A stretch of DNA of 64,000 nucleotides, from the NCBI RefSeq assembly GCF_032884065.1, contig NC_088868.1, forward strand, positions 3,529,043 through 3,593,042, written 5' to 3'. Position 1 is the stretch's first letter; each line of letters begins with the position of its first letter. Positions 25,301 to 32,831 of this stretch are shown here, one piece after another. The DNA is from Artemia franciscana. Taxonomy: Eukaryota > Arthropoda > Branchiopoda > Anostraca > Artemiidae. The notes under the pieces are model-generated. The model had not been told where the DNA came from. It worked only from the letters and a program-made list of their open reading frames with translations, and searched no databases. The position numbers and the translations under genes are program-made.

Positions 25301-25765
25301 ACACATAGAAAAAGTACTGTCAGAGCATAAATGAAGAAAATACTGAGCGATTAAGCGAGTAACAAAAGCAAGTAACTTCCTCACCCTCCTTACTAAACAT
25401 TATTTTTCAACTTTCCTTATAATTTTGAATTGTTCTTATATGATTCACCCATTTCTATTTTCAAATCCGTATCCCCCCTAAAATAATTTTTTTTTATGTA
25501 CGAGCCTGATTAAGAAACATTTAGAGAGTAAATCAATCAGAAATCAGCAATATGGGTTCTTACCAACAGTCATGTAGACTCCAGCTAATAGAGAACCAGC
25601 CCAAGCAACGACTCCTTTTCCAACTGCAAATTCATTTACAAAATCACCTATGAAAACGCCAAAAGTATAGCAAGTTCCATCAACGATTAGATTACACATG
25701 AACGAACAGAAGACGATGACCCACGCATATCCTCCGTTCACCGGTCCAAGAATATATTCGTCCAT
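4120..25765 (-). CDS. SLC16 / monocarboxylate transporter-like gene, 5' seven coding exons
   Basis: This is a plasma-membrane, proton-linked transporter of the major facilitator superfamily; the real substrate cannot be told. Exons are 25564-25765, 18249-18392, 14800-15005, 14430-14575, 11148-11415, 6902-6966 and 4120-4313. Each junction has GT-AG and matching phase, giving about 408 residues. Residues 1-184 hold TM1-TM6. TM1 follows NGGYAWVIVF, a variant of the family's DGGWGW signature, and TM5 follows YFEKKRAMATGIA, the family's YFxKRRxLAxG motif. Residues 185-408 are a long acidic, Ser/Arg-rich cytoplasmic loop containing TRKDIFYSGSIKNIP, a block I associate with arthropod MCT14/MCT12-like proteins. 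TM7-12 and the 3' end must lie left of the window. The usual GALxRPL segment after TM6 was not found. The first coding exon begins exactly at the ATG behind an acceptor, so the 5' UTR is in a further upstream exon. Confidence 0.88.
4550..5185 (-). mobile_element. LINE 3'-end fragment (satellite-source family), split by a MITE
   Basis: This is the C-terminal coding end plus 3' UTR of a second LINE family. The minus strand reads MRERVRRIGHFLRTKDDRLP and then ILIGQPSMAERK, matching the family's usual MRERLRWLGHVLRMxDDRLP. The 3' UTR (about 4555-4660) includes one copy of the segment that forms the 115-bp satellite at 19368-21770. Related copies sit at 21746-23040 and 33475-34780. It is interrupted by the MITE at 4709-5002. 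The copy is old and diverged. Confidence 0.8.
4709..5002. mobile_element. hAT-type MITE with TIRs and 8-bp target duplication
   Basis: This is a 294-bp non-coding insertion. The left end reads CACAGCTTAGATACCAATA, and the reverse complement of the right end reads CACAGCTTAGATGCCAATA. Similarity continues weakly to about 35 bp. It is flanked by the direct repeat CATCCTCC at 4701-4708 and 5003-5010. Eight-bp duplications with CA-starting TIRs are typical of the hAT superfamily. It sits inside a LINE 3' end, so it is younger than that LINE copy. Confidence 0.85.
5186..6901. other. Intron 6 of transporter, no gene seen
   Basis: AT-rich intron. A G-run fragment at about 5455-5490 resembles others at 3905 and 57845. 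Runs of 'tttacttatt' lie at 6220-6260. Two short segments around 5930-6050 and 6420-6540 share words ('ggcca(t/c)tggc', 'tcctagttctttat') and look like two old copies of one dispersed repeat. Confidence 0.4.
6902..6966 (-). CDS. Transporter exon 6 (65 bp, central loop)
   Basis: The acceptor 'cgttttgttttcag' and donor GC|GTAAGTCTC are both strong. It encodes SVGDNHSEYSFMFTARATPS followed by Ile, part of the cytoplasmic loop. It starts in phase 0 after exon 5 and ends with two bases that join exon 7 in frame. Confidence 0.8.
8565..8750. repeat. Dispersed repeat, copy 1
   Basis: It shares long near-identical words with 54220-54385: 'gacagatagtctgagtgag', 'aggcaaagctggcataag' and 'gatgtcatttcacttgt'. 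Both copies are in the same orientation and contain no reading frame. The family is unassigned. Confidence 0.75.
8773..8813. repeat. Perfect 18-bp inverted repeat with 5-nt loop
   Basis: tactctcagggcaactga (8773-8790) is followed by gattt and then its exact reverse complement (8796-8813). It lies just past the dispersed repeat copy 1. It may be a young snap-back duplication or a transcribed hairpin; nothing shows expression. Confidence 0.85.
10124..10180 (-). pseudogene. Decayed duplicate of the 3' end of transporter exon 5
   Basis: The + strand at 10126-10180 repeats the exon 5 donor region (11141-11200). Both have 'cgcttacctgttgac(a/g)agtcctt' followed by a diverged body. The donor GTAAGC is kept, but the exon-frame reading has a stop shortly before it and no acceptor is evident. 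A further match to exon 5 ('tgaatc(a/g)ttc..taatggaatc') occurs at about 10488-10512, as if the duplicate was split by an AT-rich insertion. Confidence 0.65.
10190..11147. repeat. Locally duplicated 'taacgggta' sequence
   Basis: Between the exon 5 duplicate and exon 5, words such as 'ataacgggtacccgtt', 'gggtatttgaac' and 'gtgaataccgggtacc' recur at 10370-10460, 10515-10560 and 11060-11110. This shows repeated local duplication of the exon 5 flank. It also includes an AT-rich stretch at 10190-10320. Confidence 0.55.
11148..11415 (-). CDS. Transporter exon 5 (central loop)
   Basis: The acceptor 'atattattttag' is followed by TGAAACAAAAG, and the donor is CAACAG|GTAAGCG. It encodes SETKVVNEPDSLKKDPIGNG through to ARSISRASFSRTRQQ: hydrophilic, Lys/Arg/Ser-rich, fitting the large cytoplasmic loop between TM6 and TM7. 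The phase joins exon 4 (two bases) and leaves phase 0 for exon 6. Its 3' end has a decayed copy at 10124-10180. Confidence 0.85.
11416..13433. other. Transporter intron 4, left part, no gene
   Basis: AT-rich. A segment at 12690-13025 is dense in runs of G and C (about 12692, 12761, 12790 and 13012), with both signs of run on one strand. No coding sequence was seen; reading frames here come from the homopolymers. Confidence 0.45.
13434..14236. mobile_element. TIR element (about 800 bp) carrying a minisatellite core
   Basis: Terminal inverted repeats of roughly 100 bp run inward from about 13434 and 14236. The best block is 'agtccgaaataagga(t/c)att' followed by 'taacaaatattccggac', with the mirrored block at 14140-14200. 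There is no coding capacity. The interior is a 32-bp tandem repeat (13555-14068). Next to the right arm a 12-bp palindrome (14095-14106 / 14113-14124, loop tagtgc) is built from the TIR words 'gacattcacc' and 'ggtgaatgtc'. The class is unknown; the exact target duplication could not be fixed. Confidence 0.75.
13555..14068 (+). repeat. 32-bp minisatellite, about 16 units
   Basis: The unit is 'ctcaaggtttgatggtga' plus 'caggttaggttatg' with point variants (a/g, caggt/aaggt/aatgt). It fills the centre of the inverted-repeat element, which suggests expansion after or together with element formation. Confidence 0.92.
14430..14575 (-). CDS. Transporter exon 4 (start of central loop)
   Basis: The acceptor 'gatagattttag' and donor GCCAG|GTTTATG flank it; the donor is weaker than the others. 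It encodes VGDRGSSYALQPIIEETNYL and continues to an acidic NDDEEDGATA end. It joins exon 3 in phase 0 and exon 5 through a split Ser codon. The expected GALxRPL motif directly after TM6 is absent, so a very small exon may be missing from this model. Confidence 0.75.
14800..15005 (-). CDS. Transporter exon 3 (TM4 end to TM6)
   Basis: The acceptor 'tattttctgttttcag' is followed by GAATTGGACTTGG; the donor is TTGTTGT|GTAAGTATG. It encodes the end of TM4 (GIGLGLIYLPSLMLV), the SLC16 signature YFEKKRAMATGIAVCGSGFG at TM5, an aqueous loop with WLQDSYGWRGA, and TM6 (HLIIGGLVLNCC). The phase is consistent with exon 2. Confidence 0.93.
15006..18025. other. Part of transporter intron 2, no certain gene
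   Basis: AT-rich. At 15900-15965 a fragment with 'cctggggggtccttt' and 'ggggaggggtgacctcccct' resembles other G-rich dispersed repeats. At 16860-17330, + strand frames carry short protein-like stretches (for example SNRGRYSRRALARPYSTFCD), broken over several frames. This may be a decayed mobile-element coding piece whose family I cannot name. Nothing else was recognised. Confidence 0.35.
18026..18110 (-). pseudogene. Decayed duplicate of the 3' end of transporter exon 2
   Basis: The + strand at 18026-18110 ('gaacatgctagaaattgg' through 'gctcccatt' to 'ttattgcc') parallels 18217-18295 ('aaacatgctagaagttatc' through 'cctcccataacaccatagg' to 'tttgttgcc'), which is intron 2 plus the end of exon 2. 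In the duplicate the donor has lost its GTAAGT form. It lies about 200 bp downstream of exon 2 in gene direction. Confidence 0.75.
18249..18392 (-). CDS. Transporter exon 2 (TM2 end to TM4)
   Basis: The acceptor 'ttttgttttcttttaag' is followed by GTCCGTTCGTTGG; the donor is GGAG|GTAAGTAAG. It encodes GPFVGALSDVIGCRLTLIIG, then AIIGCLSFVLASQATNIYVL and FLTYGVMGG, giving the end of TM2, the TM2-TM3 loop with the D-x-x-G-x-R motif typical of MFS proteins, TM3 and TM4. Confidence 0.93.
18393..19367. other. AT-rich intron segment, no gene
   Basis: A run of 'aataataat'-type sequence lies at 18500-18640. Nothing coding was recognised. Confidence 0.5.
19368..21770 (-). repeat. 115-bp satellite, about 21 tandem units, grown from a LINE 3' tail
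   Basis: The block 'ctgcagcaccaagcctcct' occurs 21 times with constant 115-bp spacing from about 19411 to 21709. Units are nearly identical. Variants include 'catgcttc' versus 'caagcgtc', and 'ctctcatgc' versus 'ctcccttgc'; similar variant combinations sit next to each other, which implies block amplification. The array ends at 21746-21790 directly in the 3' end of a LINE copy. The same unit occurs once in the 3' UTR of that LINE family at 33475-33590 and 4555-4660. The 70-residue frames in each unit are by-products. Confidence 0.95.
21746..23040 (-). mobile_element. LINE fragment (satellite-source family) with an internal 455-bp tandem duplication
   Basis: Minus-strand coding remnants at 21784-22137 read LALRKMEEDLLDVFQRDYLR, then SSIPLSRAIIRERL and VLVGQPSTATLKAGRSRMGW, the C-terminal part of an endonuclease/reverse-transcriptase LINE. 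Upstream, 22170-22560 (RT end region) is repeated at about 22625-23010 with a 455-bp offset; shared words include 'tattctaatcttggttcac', 'ggctattctactttaaac' and 'aaggttcagccctaat'. The copy is 5'-truncated and decayed, and its 3' UTR has expanded into the 115-bp array. Confidence 0.85.
23041..24769. other. Intron 1 segment, no certain gene
   Basis: AT-rich. A run of about 23 T plus (AT)5 lies at 23418-23450. Frames at 23688-24129 have slightly protein-like composition on both strands, but I recognise no domain. Confidence 0.4.
24770..25320 (+). repeat. Diverged tandem duplication, about 325-bp offset
   Basis: 24775-25020 and 25099-25320 align: 'ttcact(t)..aaaagctat/ggctag..tttt', 'cactgaaaagggcttggcgg' against 'caccgagtaaggctttgcgg', 'caactggctgaaaatcatcc' against 'caactggctcaaaatcatcc', and 'aaacgtcat(t/g)tatagcc'. 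It is old, non-coding and of unknown family. Confidence 0.7.
25564..25765 (-). CDS. Transporter exon 1 (first coding exon; TM1-TM2)
   Basis: The ATG at 25763-25765 directly follows an acceptor 'gcttttatttttag'. The product begins MDEYILGPVNGGYAWVIVFC and continues to AWAGSLLAGVYMTV. The acidic start, NGG-Y-AW signature and TM1 are classic SLC16 features. The donor ACTGTTG|GTAAGAAC joins exon 2 through a Gly codon. There is no other in-frame start, and the 5' UTR lies in a separate exon not identified here. Confidence 0.93.
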
Positions 25766-25849
25766 CTAAAAATAAAAGCAAACATTAAAAAAATTGATCA
25801 AAGACAATAAATAATTATTCAACTGAATAATGTATTATAAATAAAAAAA

Positions 25850-26165
25850 GGTAAAGGTAAAGGATACGGCATTAGACTTTACAGTCCGTACCGGTGGTGC
25901 TGATCTCCGTTTCTAGGCCCTTCAGCCAGGAAGTGCAATGGGGGGTTGGGGGCCAGCCATCCTGTGCTTTCGCACACCCTTCCTGTTTACCTTCCCCAGA
26001 TTTCTCCAGGTACCCATTTAGAGTTGGGTCGACTCTGGCTAAGCTTACAGAGTCACGCCACTGACCCCCGTCCCAAACTGAAGAATTGGGTACACTGGGA
26101 TTCGAACCCGCGTCCTCTCAGACAAGGGATCTCGAATCCAGCGCACCAACTCATGGACAGGAAAA
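25850..26165 (-). mobile_element. tRNA-derived SINE
   Basis: Read on the minus strand, the element starts near 26165 with a tRNA-like head: an A-box-like 'atgagttggtgcgctgg' and a B box GGGTTCGAATCCC. A GC-rich body of about 230 bp with no reading frame follows. The tail 'cctttacctttacctttttt' ends at about 25848. Pol III promoter boxes plus a short-repeat tail identify a SINE, not a tRNA gene: the tRNA fold is degenerate and no 3' stem closes it. Confidence 0.85.
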
Positions 26166-26456
26166 TTAGAACTTGATTTGCTTAGCTTGGTTACGAGGAG
26201 ACTTGCGCCACAGATTATGTATTAGATTTCACCAGATACCTAACCCTTGGCAAAATGCATGAGCCGCTGTGTTCCTCAATTATATTGGCTATCCAACTAT
26301 ATCCCAATTATATAGCCAAATTATATTGGCTATCCAACAAAACTAGCCAACCCGCATTATGTCACTGGATTTGAATGGATAACCCTCCACCCCCGCTTGG
26401 AATTTAATAACGCTCCCCTTGCTCAATGTCATTAGATGTCGTTAACTTTGATAAAG

Positions 26457-26458
<2 letters not shown>

Positions 26459-26552
<94 letters not shown>
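26459..26552. repeat. (TA)n microsatellite, about 47 units
   Basis: Uninterrupted alternation of T and A over 94 bp. It produces the artificial Tyr-Ile peptides seen on both strands. Confidence 0.98.
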
Positions 26553-26555
<3 letters not shown>

Positions 26556-26735
26556 TTTAACTACGTAAAACTTGCGAATATACAACATTCTTTGCTGTCC
26601 CATCGTCTGTGCATATAAATAGATTGTCAGGTTTACCGACTCTTGAACATGCAACGCATAATGGTCCATGGGAAAATAATCCGTATTCAGATCTATACCT
26701 CATGATTCTATTGATTGCCCTTGAGCTTTGTTATG
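26553..26735 (-). pseudogene. Helitron helicase C-terminal relic
   Basis: The minus strand reads NKAQGQSIES, then (in a shifted frame) FSHGPLCVACSRVGKPDNLF and ICTDDGTAKNVVYSQVL before a stop. NKAQGQ and VACSR are the last two SF1B helicase motifs of Rep/Helicase proteins from Helitrons. The relic covers only about 60 residues, contains a stop and a frame shift, and is flanked by the TA repeat on one side and a GC-rich palindrome (gcgcgtaac-ga-gttacgcgc, 26736-26755) on the other. Confidence 0.82.
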
Positions 26736-26769
26736 GCGCGTAACGAGTTACGCGCACTGGAACGAGTAC

Positions 26770-27215
26770 GCGGAATCGTACTAGATTTGCTCTCTTTGGG
26801 GGAGTTAGGGGGAGGGGTTCAGTGATTTGGCGAGTTTGGTGCTTCTGGACGTGCTAGGACGATGAAAATTGGTAGGCGTGTCAGGGAGCTGCACAATTTG
26901 ACTTGACAAGTCGTTTTCCCAGATTCGACCATCTGGGGGGGTAAAGGGAGAGGAAAAATTAGAAAAAATTGGGTATTTATAACTTACGAGTGGGTGATCG
27001 GACCTGAATGAATTTTGATATTTAGAAGGACATCGTGACTCAGAGCTCTTATTTTAAATCCTGACCGGCATTAAGCCTCTTATTTTCCTTTTTAAAGCAA
27101 TCTATTGATTCATAAAATTTTGTTAGAGCTCATACCATATGTTCTCTTGGCTCTTAGCTCTTCTCGCCTCGTCACAAGTGCCATATGAGCTCTTAGGTCT
27201 TGTTCAATTTTTGTG
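26770..27215 (-). repeat. Dispersed composite repeat, partial copy
   Basis: Reverse-complement match to the start of the large repeat at 51955-52380. Shared words include 'aagagctcatatg', 'atgccggtcaggatttaaaa', 'taagagctctgag', 'cacccactcgtaagtta', 'cctgacacgcctacc' and 'gcaccaaactcgccaaa'. It lies immediately upstream of the Helitron helicase relic in that gene's direction, so it may be part of, or inserted in, a Helitron. Confidence 0.82.
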
Positions 27216-28784
27216 TCTAGAGATATATTACTGTATATAAAATTATATATAGTCAAGTGTGAGCTTCTGGAGTCAACAGGGTGGAGTCAAACGGTACTAT
27301 CGTTTACTGTATAATTTATTGGTTTAGAATTTCCAGGGCTGCCAAATTTCAGGTGAATCTCAGCACTTTAAATTACACTCCTGACTTCAAGTTACACTGC
27401 GCTTCAGCCGAGGTTATTGATAAATTTCAAGTTTGTATGATTGTAGAACCGAAATGGGCCTGTGGCCCCTATAACTAAAAATACAACCAGGCTTCCATTT
27501 TTACAGACATGCTTATAAAAAGATTATTGTGTTCAAGGTATTAAGTAGCGAACCTTACTCGGGATCTGTAAAATGATTATTTTTGAAAATTTATTCTAAT
27601 TACCCGTTGTAGATGTTCGGCTGCGAGCCCAAGAAAATTCTAAAGCGTATTTTATATTCAGTACCTAAAAGATGCTAAGAACGGAACGGTACGGAACAAA
27701 TAGAGAGACAGGGTTTGTAAAAAGGGAATTCAATTAAGGTATTACCAACATAAAGTTTAAAAATTTTATACCTAGAGCGTTACATCAAGTTTTAACATGA
27801 ATTTACAGTTTTACAGTTAGGATCTACGAAGTCGGAACTTCTCACATTGTAGTGTTTTTCTGGTTCAATTACCCACCATTGTCAAATATTTCTAGAATAA
27901 GACGTTTGTTAGATTTTATGCTTTGGGATAATAATTGTCAGCTTTAACGATGAAGGGCCTCCAATAAGAGTTTCCACTGAAAGATATAGAAGAACGGTCA
28001 TCCCTCACATAGTTGAAATTTTAAATCAATAACCCCCCTCCTCCTTCTATTTCATTTTTGACCTTGTCTTCGGCACAATCCTTTCATTAATTGTAAAGTA
28101 GAAAAAATACGAATCAAGAATAAAATGGTCAAGAAAATTTTTTACACAAATGAAAAATAAAAAAGGTCCAACTACAAGAAATAAAATAAACTTTATGCTA
28201 TTAATGGCAAAAACAAAAACAGAAAGGGTGGGGAATAAAGAAATCACAGGCTACAAGAAAAATATTGCCGAATTTGCATTCTAAGTCAAATACTGTAAAA
28301 ATAACAAAAAAAAAACGCTTAAAATCAAGTCAAATTGGCTGTTAAAATAGAAATATTTACGCTGTATTAGTTGTTTCTTTGTTTTGCGTCTTCTTTTTGG
28401 ACATGTGAAGAGAATTTGGCTCTATTATAGCTCGTGATAGGCTTTTTGAAAATAAGTATTATCTTAACTTAAATCAGCTTTGGTAATATTGGACATGCAG
28501 GTTGCGTTGGTGGTATGCATTTGAGACATTCCTTCCCCTGCTCCCTATTTTAGGGGAATTTTCCCCAGAGAAAATCGCTCTTCCCGACGATCAAACACGT
28601 TCATGAAATATCATTGAAACTTATTCGGCTGGTTGCGGAAATTATGTCTTTTGGACAAATTTCTTGGTTAACATTTGACAACAATGGCTTATCCGTGCTC
28701 GTTTGGCAGTTGTTTCTTCATTTTTAGAATTACACTGAAAATCATTCGCAAAGCAGCTGGTAGAAGTCCTAACATCAAAGTTCG
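27216..28784. other. No gene recognised
   Basis: AT-rich unique-looking sequence with no convincing exon, RNA gene or mobile-element signature. Confidence 0.4.
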
Positions 28785-29050
28785 ATAGGGTCAGTGGATC
28801 CAAAATATGATCAACTAGGGTCAGGGGAATCAAAATATGATCCTATTGGGTCAGTCGATTTCTAAGTATGATCTAATAGGGTCAATGGGTCCAAAATATG
28901 GTCCAATAGAGTCAGTGGATTCAAAATGGGATCCAATAGTGTCAGTGGATTTAAAATATGATCCAATGGGTCAGTGGATCCAAAATATGATTCAATAGGG
29001 TCAGTGGATCCAAAATATGATCCAATAGGGTTTGTGGATCCAAAATATAG
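28785..29050. repeat. 31-bp minisatellite, about 9 degenerate units
   Basis: The unit is roughly 'aatagggtcagtggatcc' plus 'aaaatatgatcc'. Units differ by substitutions and small indels, so the array is older than the 13.5-kb and 19-kb arrays. Confidence 0.9.
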
Positions 29051-29739
29051 AAGAAGACTTTAAGTTTTATTCCTCTTGGTTCAGAGATGACTTCTTTTCT
29101 TCATTCGAAAACCAGCACGGGGTCCAGACAGATTTTTTTCAGCTTTGACAGATTGTTTGGGGGAATCTTTAGCTTTTCTTCTTCTTGCCAGGCACAAAGT
29201 TCCTTGCCAAAGTTAGTTTTCACATGTATTGCAAATTCATTCATCTACGTACCTCGTATGCTAGTAATACGATGACGAACACTCTAGAGGACTTGCACTG
29301 GTATTGAAAAATCGCAGAAGTAGTTGACTTTATATCCCTGTGATTTTTACATCGACATTCCTCTTTTGCTAAAATCCCGAAATATTTACTGAATGTATTA
29401 GAAAATTTTGATTGTTTAAGACATAAACCGCCTTTTTGTGGGTTTGCGAGAAAAAGAATTTTTGCTGAGGGTTTGCAAATCTTTCCTCCCTGCGTGCAGG
29501 CATGTCGTAATAACATTTTATAGTTCATAAATAATTGGTAAATCTTCTTAGTAACCGCATGGCATGTTAGGTTTGCATTATTCCCTCCTATTAGAAAGCA
29601 CTTCCAACGCTCATGGCTAAGAATATAGGTCCATAGATACCGAGACTTTCTTTAAAATGATCATCTCCCCAAATGTCAGGAGTAATGCTATCAGTTAATT
29701 TTTAAATATACATGGACTTTTTGTGGTTAAATTTGCAAT
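29051..29739. other. No gene recognised
   Basis: Lies between the minisatellite and the hAT relic. It could hold unrecognised distal parts of the hAT element; no hAT dimerisation motif was seen. Confidence 0.35.
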
Positions 29740-30942
29740 TTAAGCAAATGTTGTGAAATAGGAAATATACAATATTTTTGTAATTTTTCGATTAACTAGG
29801 TCTATTACCCTGATGATAACGCTCTGAGGTCTATATCTTGATAAGGACATATGGTGAAAAATTGCGAGTTTCGACGGCGTTATATTTGCATAAATGCTCC
29901 TCCCAAGCATCACACTTGCATTATCAGATGCAAAACCAATACACTTTTCAAGTGATATTTTCTTTTCGCTTAAAGTCTTGTAGATCAGGTTTTTCAGGCC
30001 TAGTGCTGTTGTATCCTCGACTTCTGGGATAGCCAGGAAATCTTCCTTGACTTCGCAAGTTGTGCCATTGTAATATCGTACAATTATTACAAGGTACTTG
30101 GTACCACACCTGTCAGTACTTTCGTCAGCCATTAGGGAATATACTGACTCTTGCAATCTTGAGCTAAGCTGGCTGATAGCATACGGGGCAATCACGTTTT
30201 TAATTAGCCCCGTTGTTTTTGTCCTTCCGCATGCAAGACGTTTCACTACTGACGAATCAGGTATGAACTTCTGCAGTAGTGCTGGTAAGCTATCCATCAT
30301 GCTCATCTCTTTTGAGTTCGAGGCTACCCAGGCTGACATAGCCAACTCTAAAGCTGTCACCTGTCGGCTTATTATCTCTCTTTCTTTCGCTGCTCTGGAC
30401 AAAACAAGGTCTTTGCCTTGTCCGTCAACGATAATCACTTGATTCTTCATCGAATCAACTTTAGACATGTGACTTGCAGTCACTGCATGTCTACGTAAAT
30501 GAGATAGCCCCCCAGTAATTGTCCTTTCACAGAACCTGCACCAAGGTTTTGTTTTGTCTCTTGCATACCTTTGGAGCCAGCCCTGCAGGTCTTTTTCTTC
30601 CATCCATTTTGCACTGAATTTCAGTATTTTCCCAGACTTAGATGGTTTCTTTGTAGAGATTCTCCGTTTGGTTATGGTTACCAGTTCACAATTATCATCT
30701 TCACTTTCGTCTGTCATTTCTTCATGATCACTGGCTTCATCCCCAGTGTCATTACTTTCAGTATCTGATTCAGCAGAGTCACAATCTTCACTAACTGATT
30801 CACTGGTTCTATTCTGAGAGCTGTTAACCTCTCTAACTGGTTCACCTTCATTTCCTTGTATTGTACTGTCATTTTCTTGGGACTGGTCTGTTTTCTGACT
30901 AGAATTTCCTGGCACAACCTTCATATACTTTCTAATGTCCAT
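29740..30942 (-). pseudogene. hAT-like transposase with BED-type zinc finger, 3'-truncated
   Basis: The ATG at 30942 starts MDIRKYMKVV, typical of ZBED/ZNF862-like hAT proteins. Then come an acidic Ser-rich stretch (residues about 20-95) and a BED-like finger (about 120-160: KFSAKWMEEKDLQGWLQ, CRFCERTITGGLSHLRRH, ASHM). The start of the catalytic RNase H-like domain follows (SLMADESTDRCGTKYLVIIV, then CIGFASDNASVMLGR). Similarity ends after about residue 345 and the frame runs into unrelated sequence to the stop. The rest of the catalytic domain and the C-terminal dimerisation region are missing. It is probably a dead transposon; a domesticated short protein is possible because some 345 codons remain open. 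Confidence 0.8.
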
Positions 30943-31389
30943 TGTTCTGTAATGTATAAATTTCAATAAACACACTGGGAAAAGTGAATTTCTTTTGTAA
31001 AGTACATAGTATTAAGCAAAATCACAGACAGCAATAGGCTACGGCTTTGCTGGACAACCTGGACCCATTTAGGTCTAACGTCAATAACTGTCTTCACTTG
31101 TATTATTCTTAACTATAACTTATGAATCCTAAATAATCCTAAATTAAGAATGTTTTTGCTTCTTTGTGCATTCCCTTAAAATTGCAAACTTGTTGAGCAG
31201 TATAATCAAGTGGTGGTATTATGACATGCTGAAACAGACTTATTTTCCTTTTGACACACAGTTGGCTTACTTTGCTTCTCTTGTAGTCTTTTAGTTATGT
31301 AAGCCACAAAATGAAATGTAACACATAAGAAACAACCAAGGTATACCTGGGGACTATATAATTACCCAGATTTCAGCTAGTTTGATGTA

Positions 31390-31800
31390 ATACTTGTAAA
31401 CACCGGTGGGCGATAATAGGTTCCAGTGCACAATAACTGCCAAATATAACAGGATGTAAGATTTTATTGCTCCTGAATCTGCACAAAAGAGAATGTACAT
31501 ATGAACTAATGAACCAGAATGTACATATGAACTAAGAGTACCCCATCAGGGGACAACAAGTATTCATAATAAAATAAAATTCATTGCTACTTTAACAATA
31601 AAAGTAGAACTGCCGGACTAGTTGGACTAGTTATTTGTCACCAGAACGGACTAGTTATTTGGACTAGTTATTTGTCATCAGAATGTACATATGAACTAAG
31701 AGTCCCCCATCAGGGGACAACAAGTATTCATAATAAAACAAAATTCATTGCTACTTAAACAAGAAAACTAGAACTGCCGGACTAGTCATGTATATTAACT
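31390..31800. repeat. Direct duplication, 164-bp offset
   Basis: 31517-31660 and 31681-31790 share 'gaatgtacatatgaactaag', 'catcaggggacaacaagtat', 'tcataataaaa' and 'gaactgccggactagt'. A third partial start is at 31491. 'ggactagttattt' is repeated between them. The sequence lies upstream of the hAT relic and may belong to its end region. Confidence 0.8.
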
Positions 31801-31997
31801 ATTTTTTTGGTTAGGACTAACCCCTTGGGTTCATTAAAAAATAATTTGGAACTAGCCCCATTGGGTGAGTCTACTCTCCCTACTGGATGGCACTAATTCA
31901 CAGGTGGATTAGTTTACAGACTTTCTCCTTTCAAAACTAAAAGCCACTCTTCTTGAACTGATTTTCCTTCAGTGAAGTGAAGGCTTCACTTCACAGA

Positions 31998-32420
31998 TTA
32001 TAGAACTGGCTCTTGTCTTGCCTTTCTTTTAAAATGATATTTGTTGGGTTCAAGATCAGTTTTCAGCATTTTAACCCATGGCAAGATGTTGTATCCAGTG
32101 GGGCAAATTGAGTCTTCTGTCAGTTGAAATCTGGAATTCCTGGGGCAAATTTCTGACAGAGCTTCAATATCTATCTGACTTAGTTTGAGCTGTGTTACCA
32201 GTTCTGGCATCTTGTTGGTGATAACATCAATGTTTGCTGTCACAATGTTTACAAGTTTTTGGGTGTGTCTGGGCAACTTTTGGTTATAAACACTATTATT
32301 CTCAATTACAGTTGAAGTGGCTGGATTACAGCTGAGGTACGCAGAGCAGCTATTGAGGGACAATGTAGAGGGGCATGGGGACATAAGTGTTAATTCACTA
32401 TTTTTTACTTTCACAGAAGT
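31998..32420 (-). mobile_element. LINE endonuclease N-terminal fragment
   Basis: The minus strand reads LVNIVTANIDVITNKMPELV, then IDIEALSEICPRNSRFQL and GYNILP. This parallels the start of apurinic-type endonuclease domains of CR1-like LINEs (xNxDxLTNKxxEL, then DIxxxSE, then GYxxxP). It stops after about 130 codons. Upstream, on the same strand, is the repeated ORF1-like segment. Together they look like an ORF1-ORF2 junction of a decayed LINE. Confidence 0.65.
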
Positions 32421-32831
32421 TTGCTGTTACATTGTTATTATTACTCACATATAAACTATTTACAGGGGGGGCTGAAATGGTAGGAGGTAGTGGCTATTTT
32501 TCCATGCTCAAGCAGCTTGCTATCAGAATTGCTTGTGTTTGCCCATTTTTGTGATTTTTCTTTTTTAATCACTAGGTCTGTTTCTCTGCATGCCAGTCTC
32601 TTCTTCATCTTTTCCAGCAGGGTTTTTCTGGTGTTGCAACCTTCGTTGAAACTGTTGCTCTAGAGTCGATTTGTGCTGGTAGGATGCATCCAGGATAAGC
32701 TGCTTTTCAGTAGAGCGGGTTACTACGAATAAGACTGGTGTGTGTTGCAGTGGTTGCCCAGCCGTGAGGGCTTAGGCTGGTAATCTCTTCACAGTGAAAA
32801 TTTTGGTTGCTATTTTGTAGGTATCCTGGAA

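Noticed and set aside
26090-26165. A tRNA gene
   Set aside because: Only A- and B-box-like sequences at the head of a SINE with a long non-tRNA body; no full cloverleaf.
26436-26669. Tyr-Ile repeat proteins on both strands
   Set aside because: Translation of the (TA)n microsatellite.
29087-29528. Exons of an unknown gene on either strand
   Set aside because: Composition is slightly protein-like but no domain, splice sites or phase continuity with the hAT relic could be shown.
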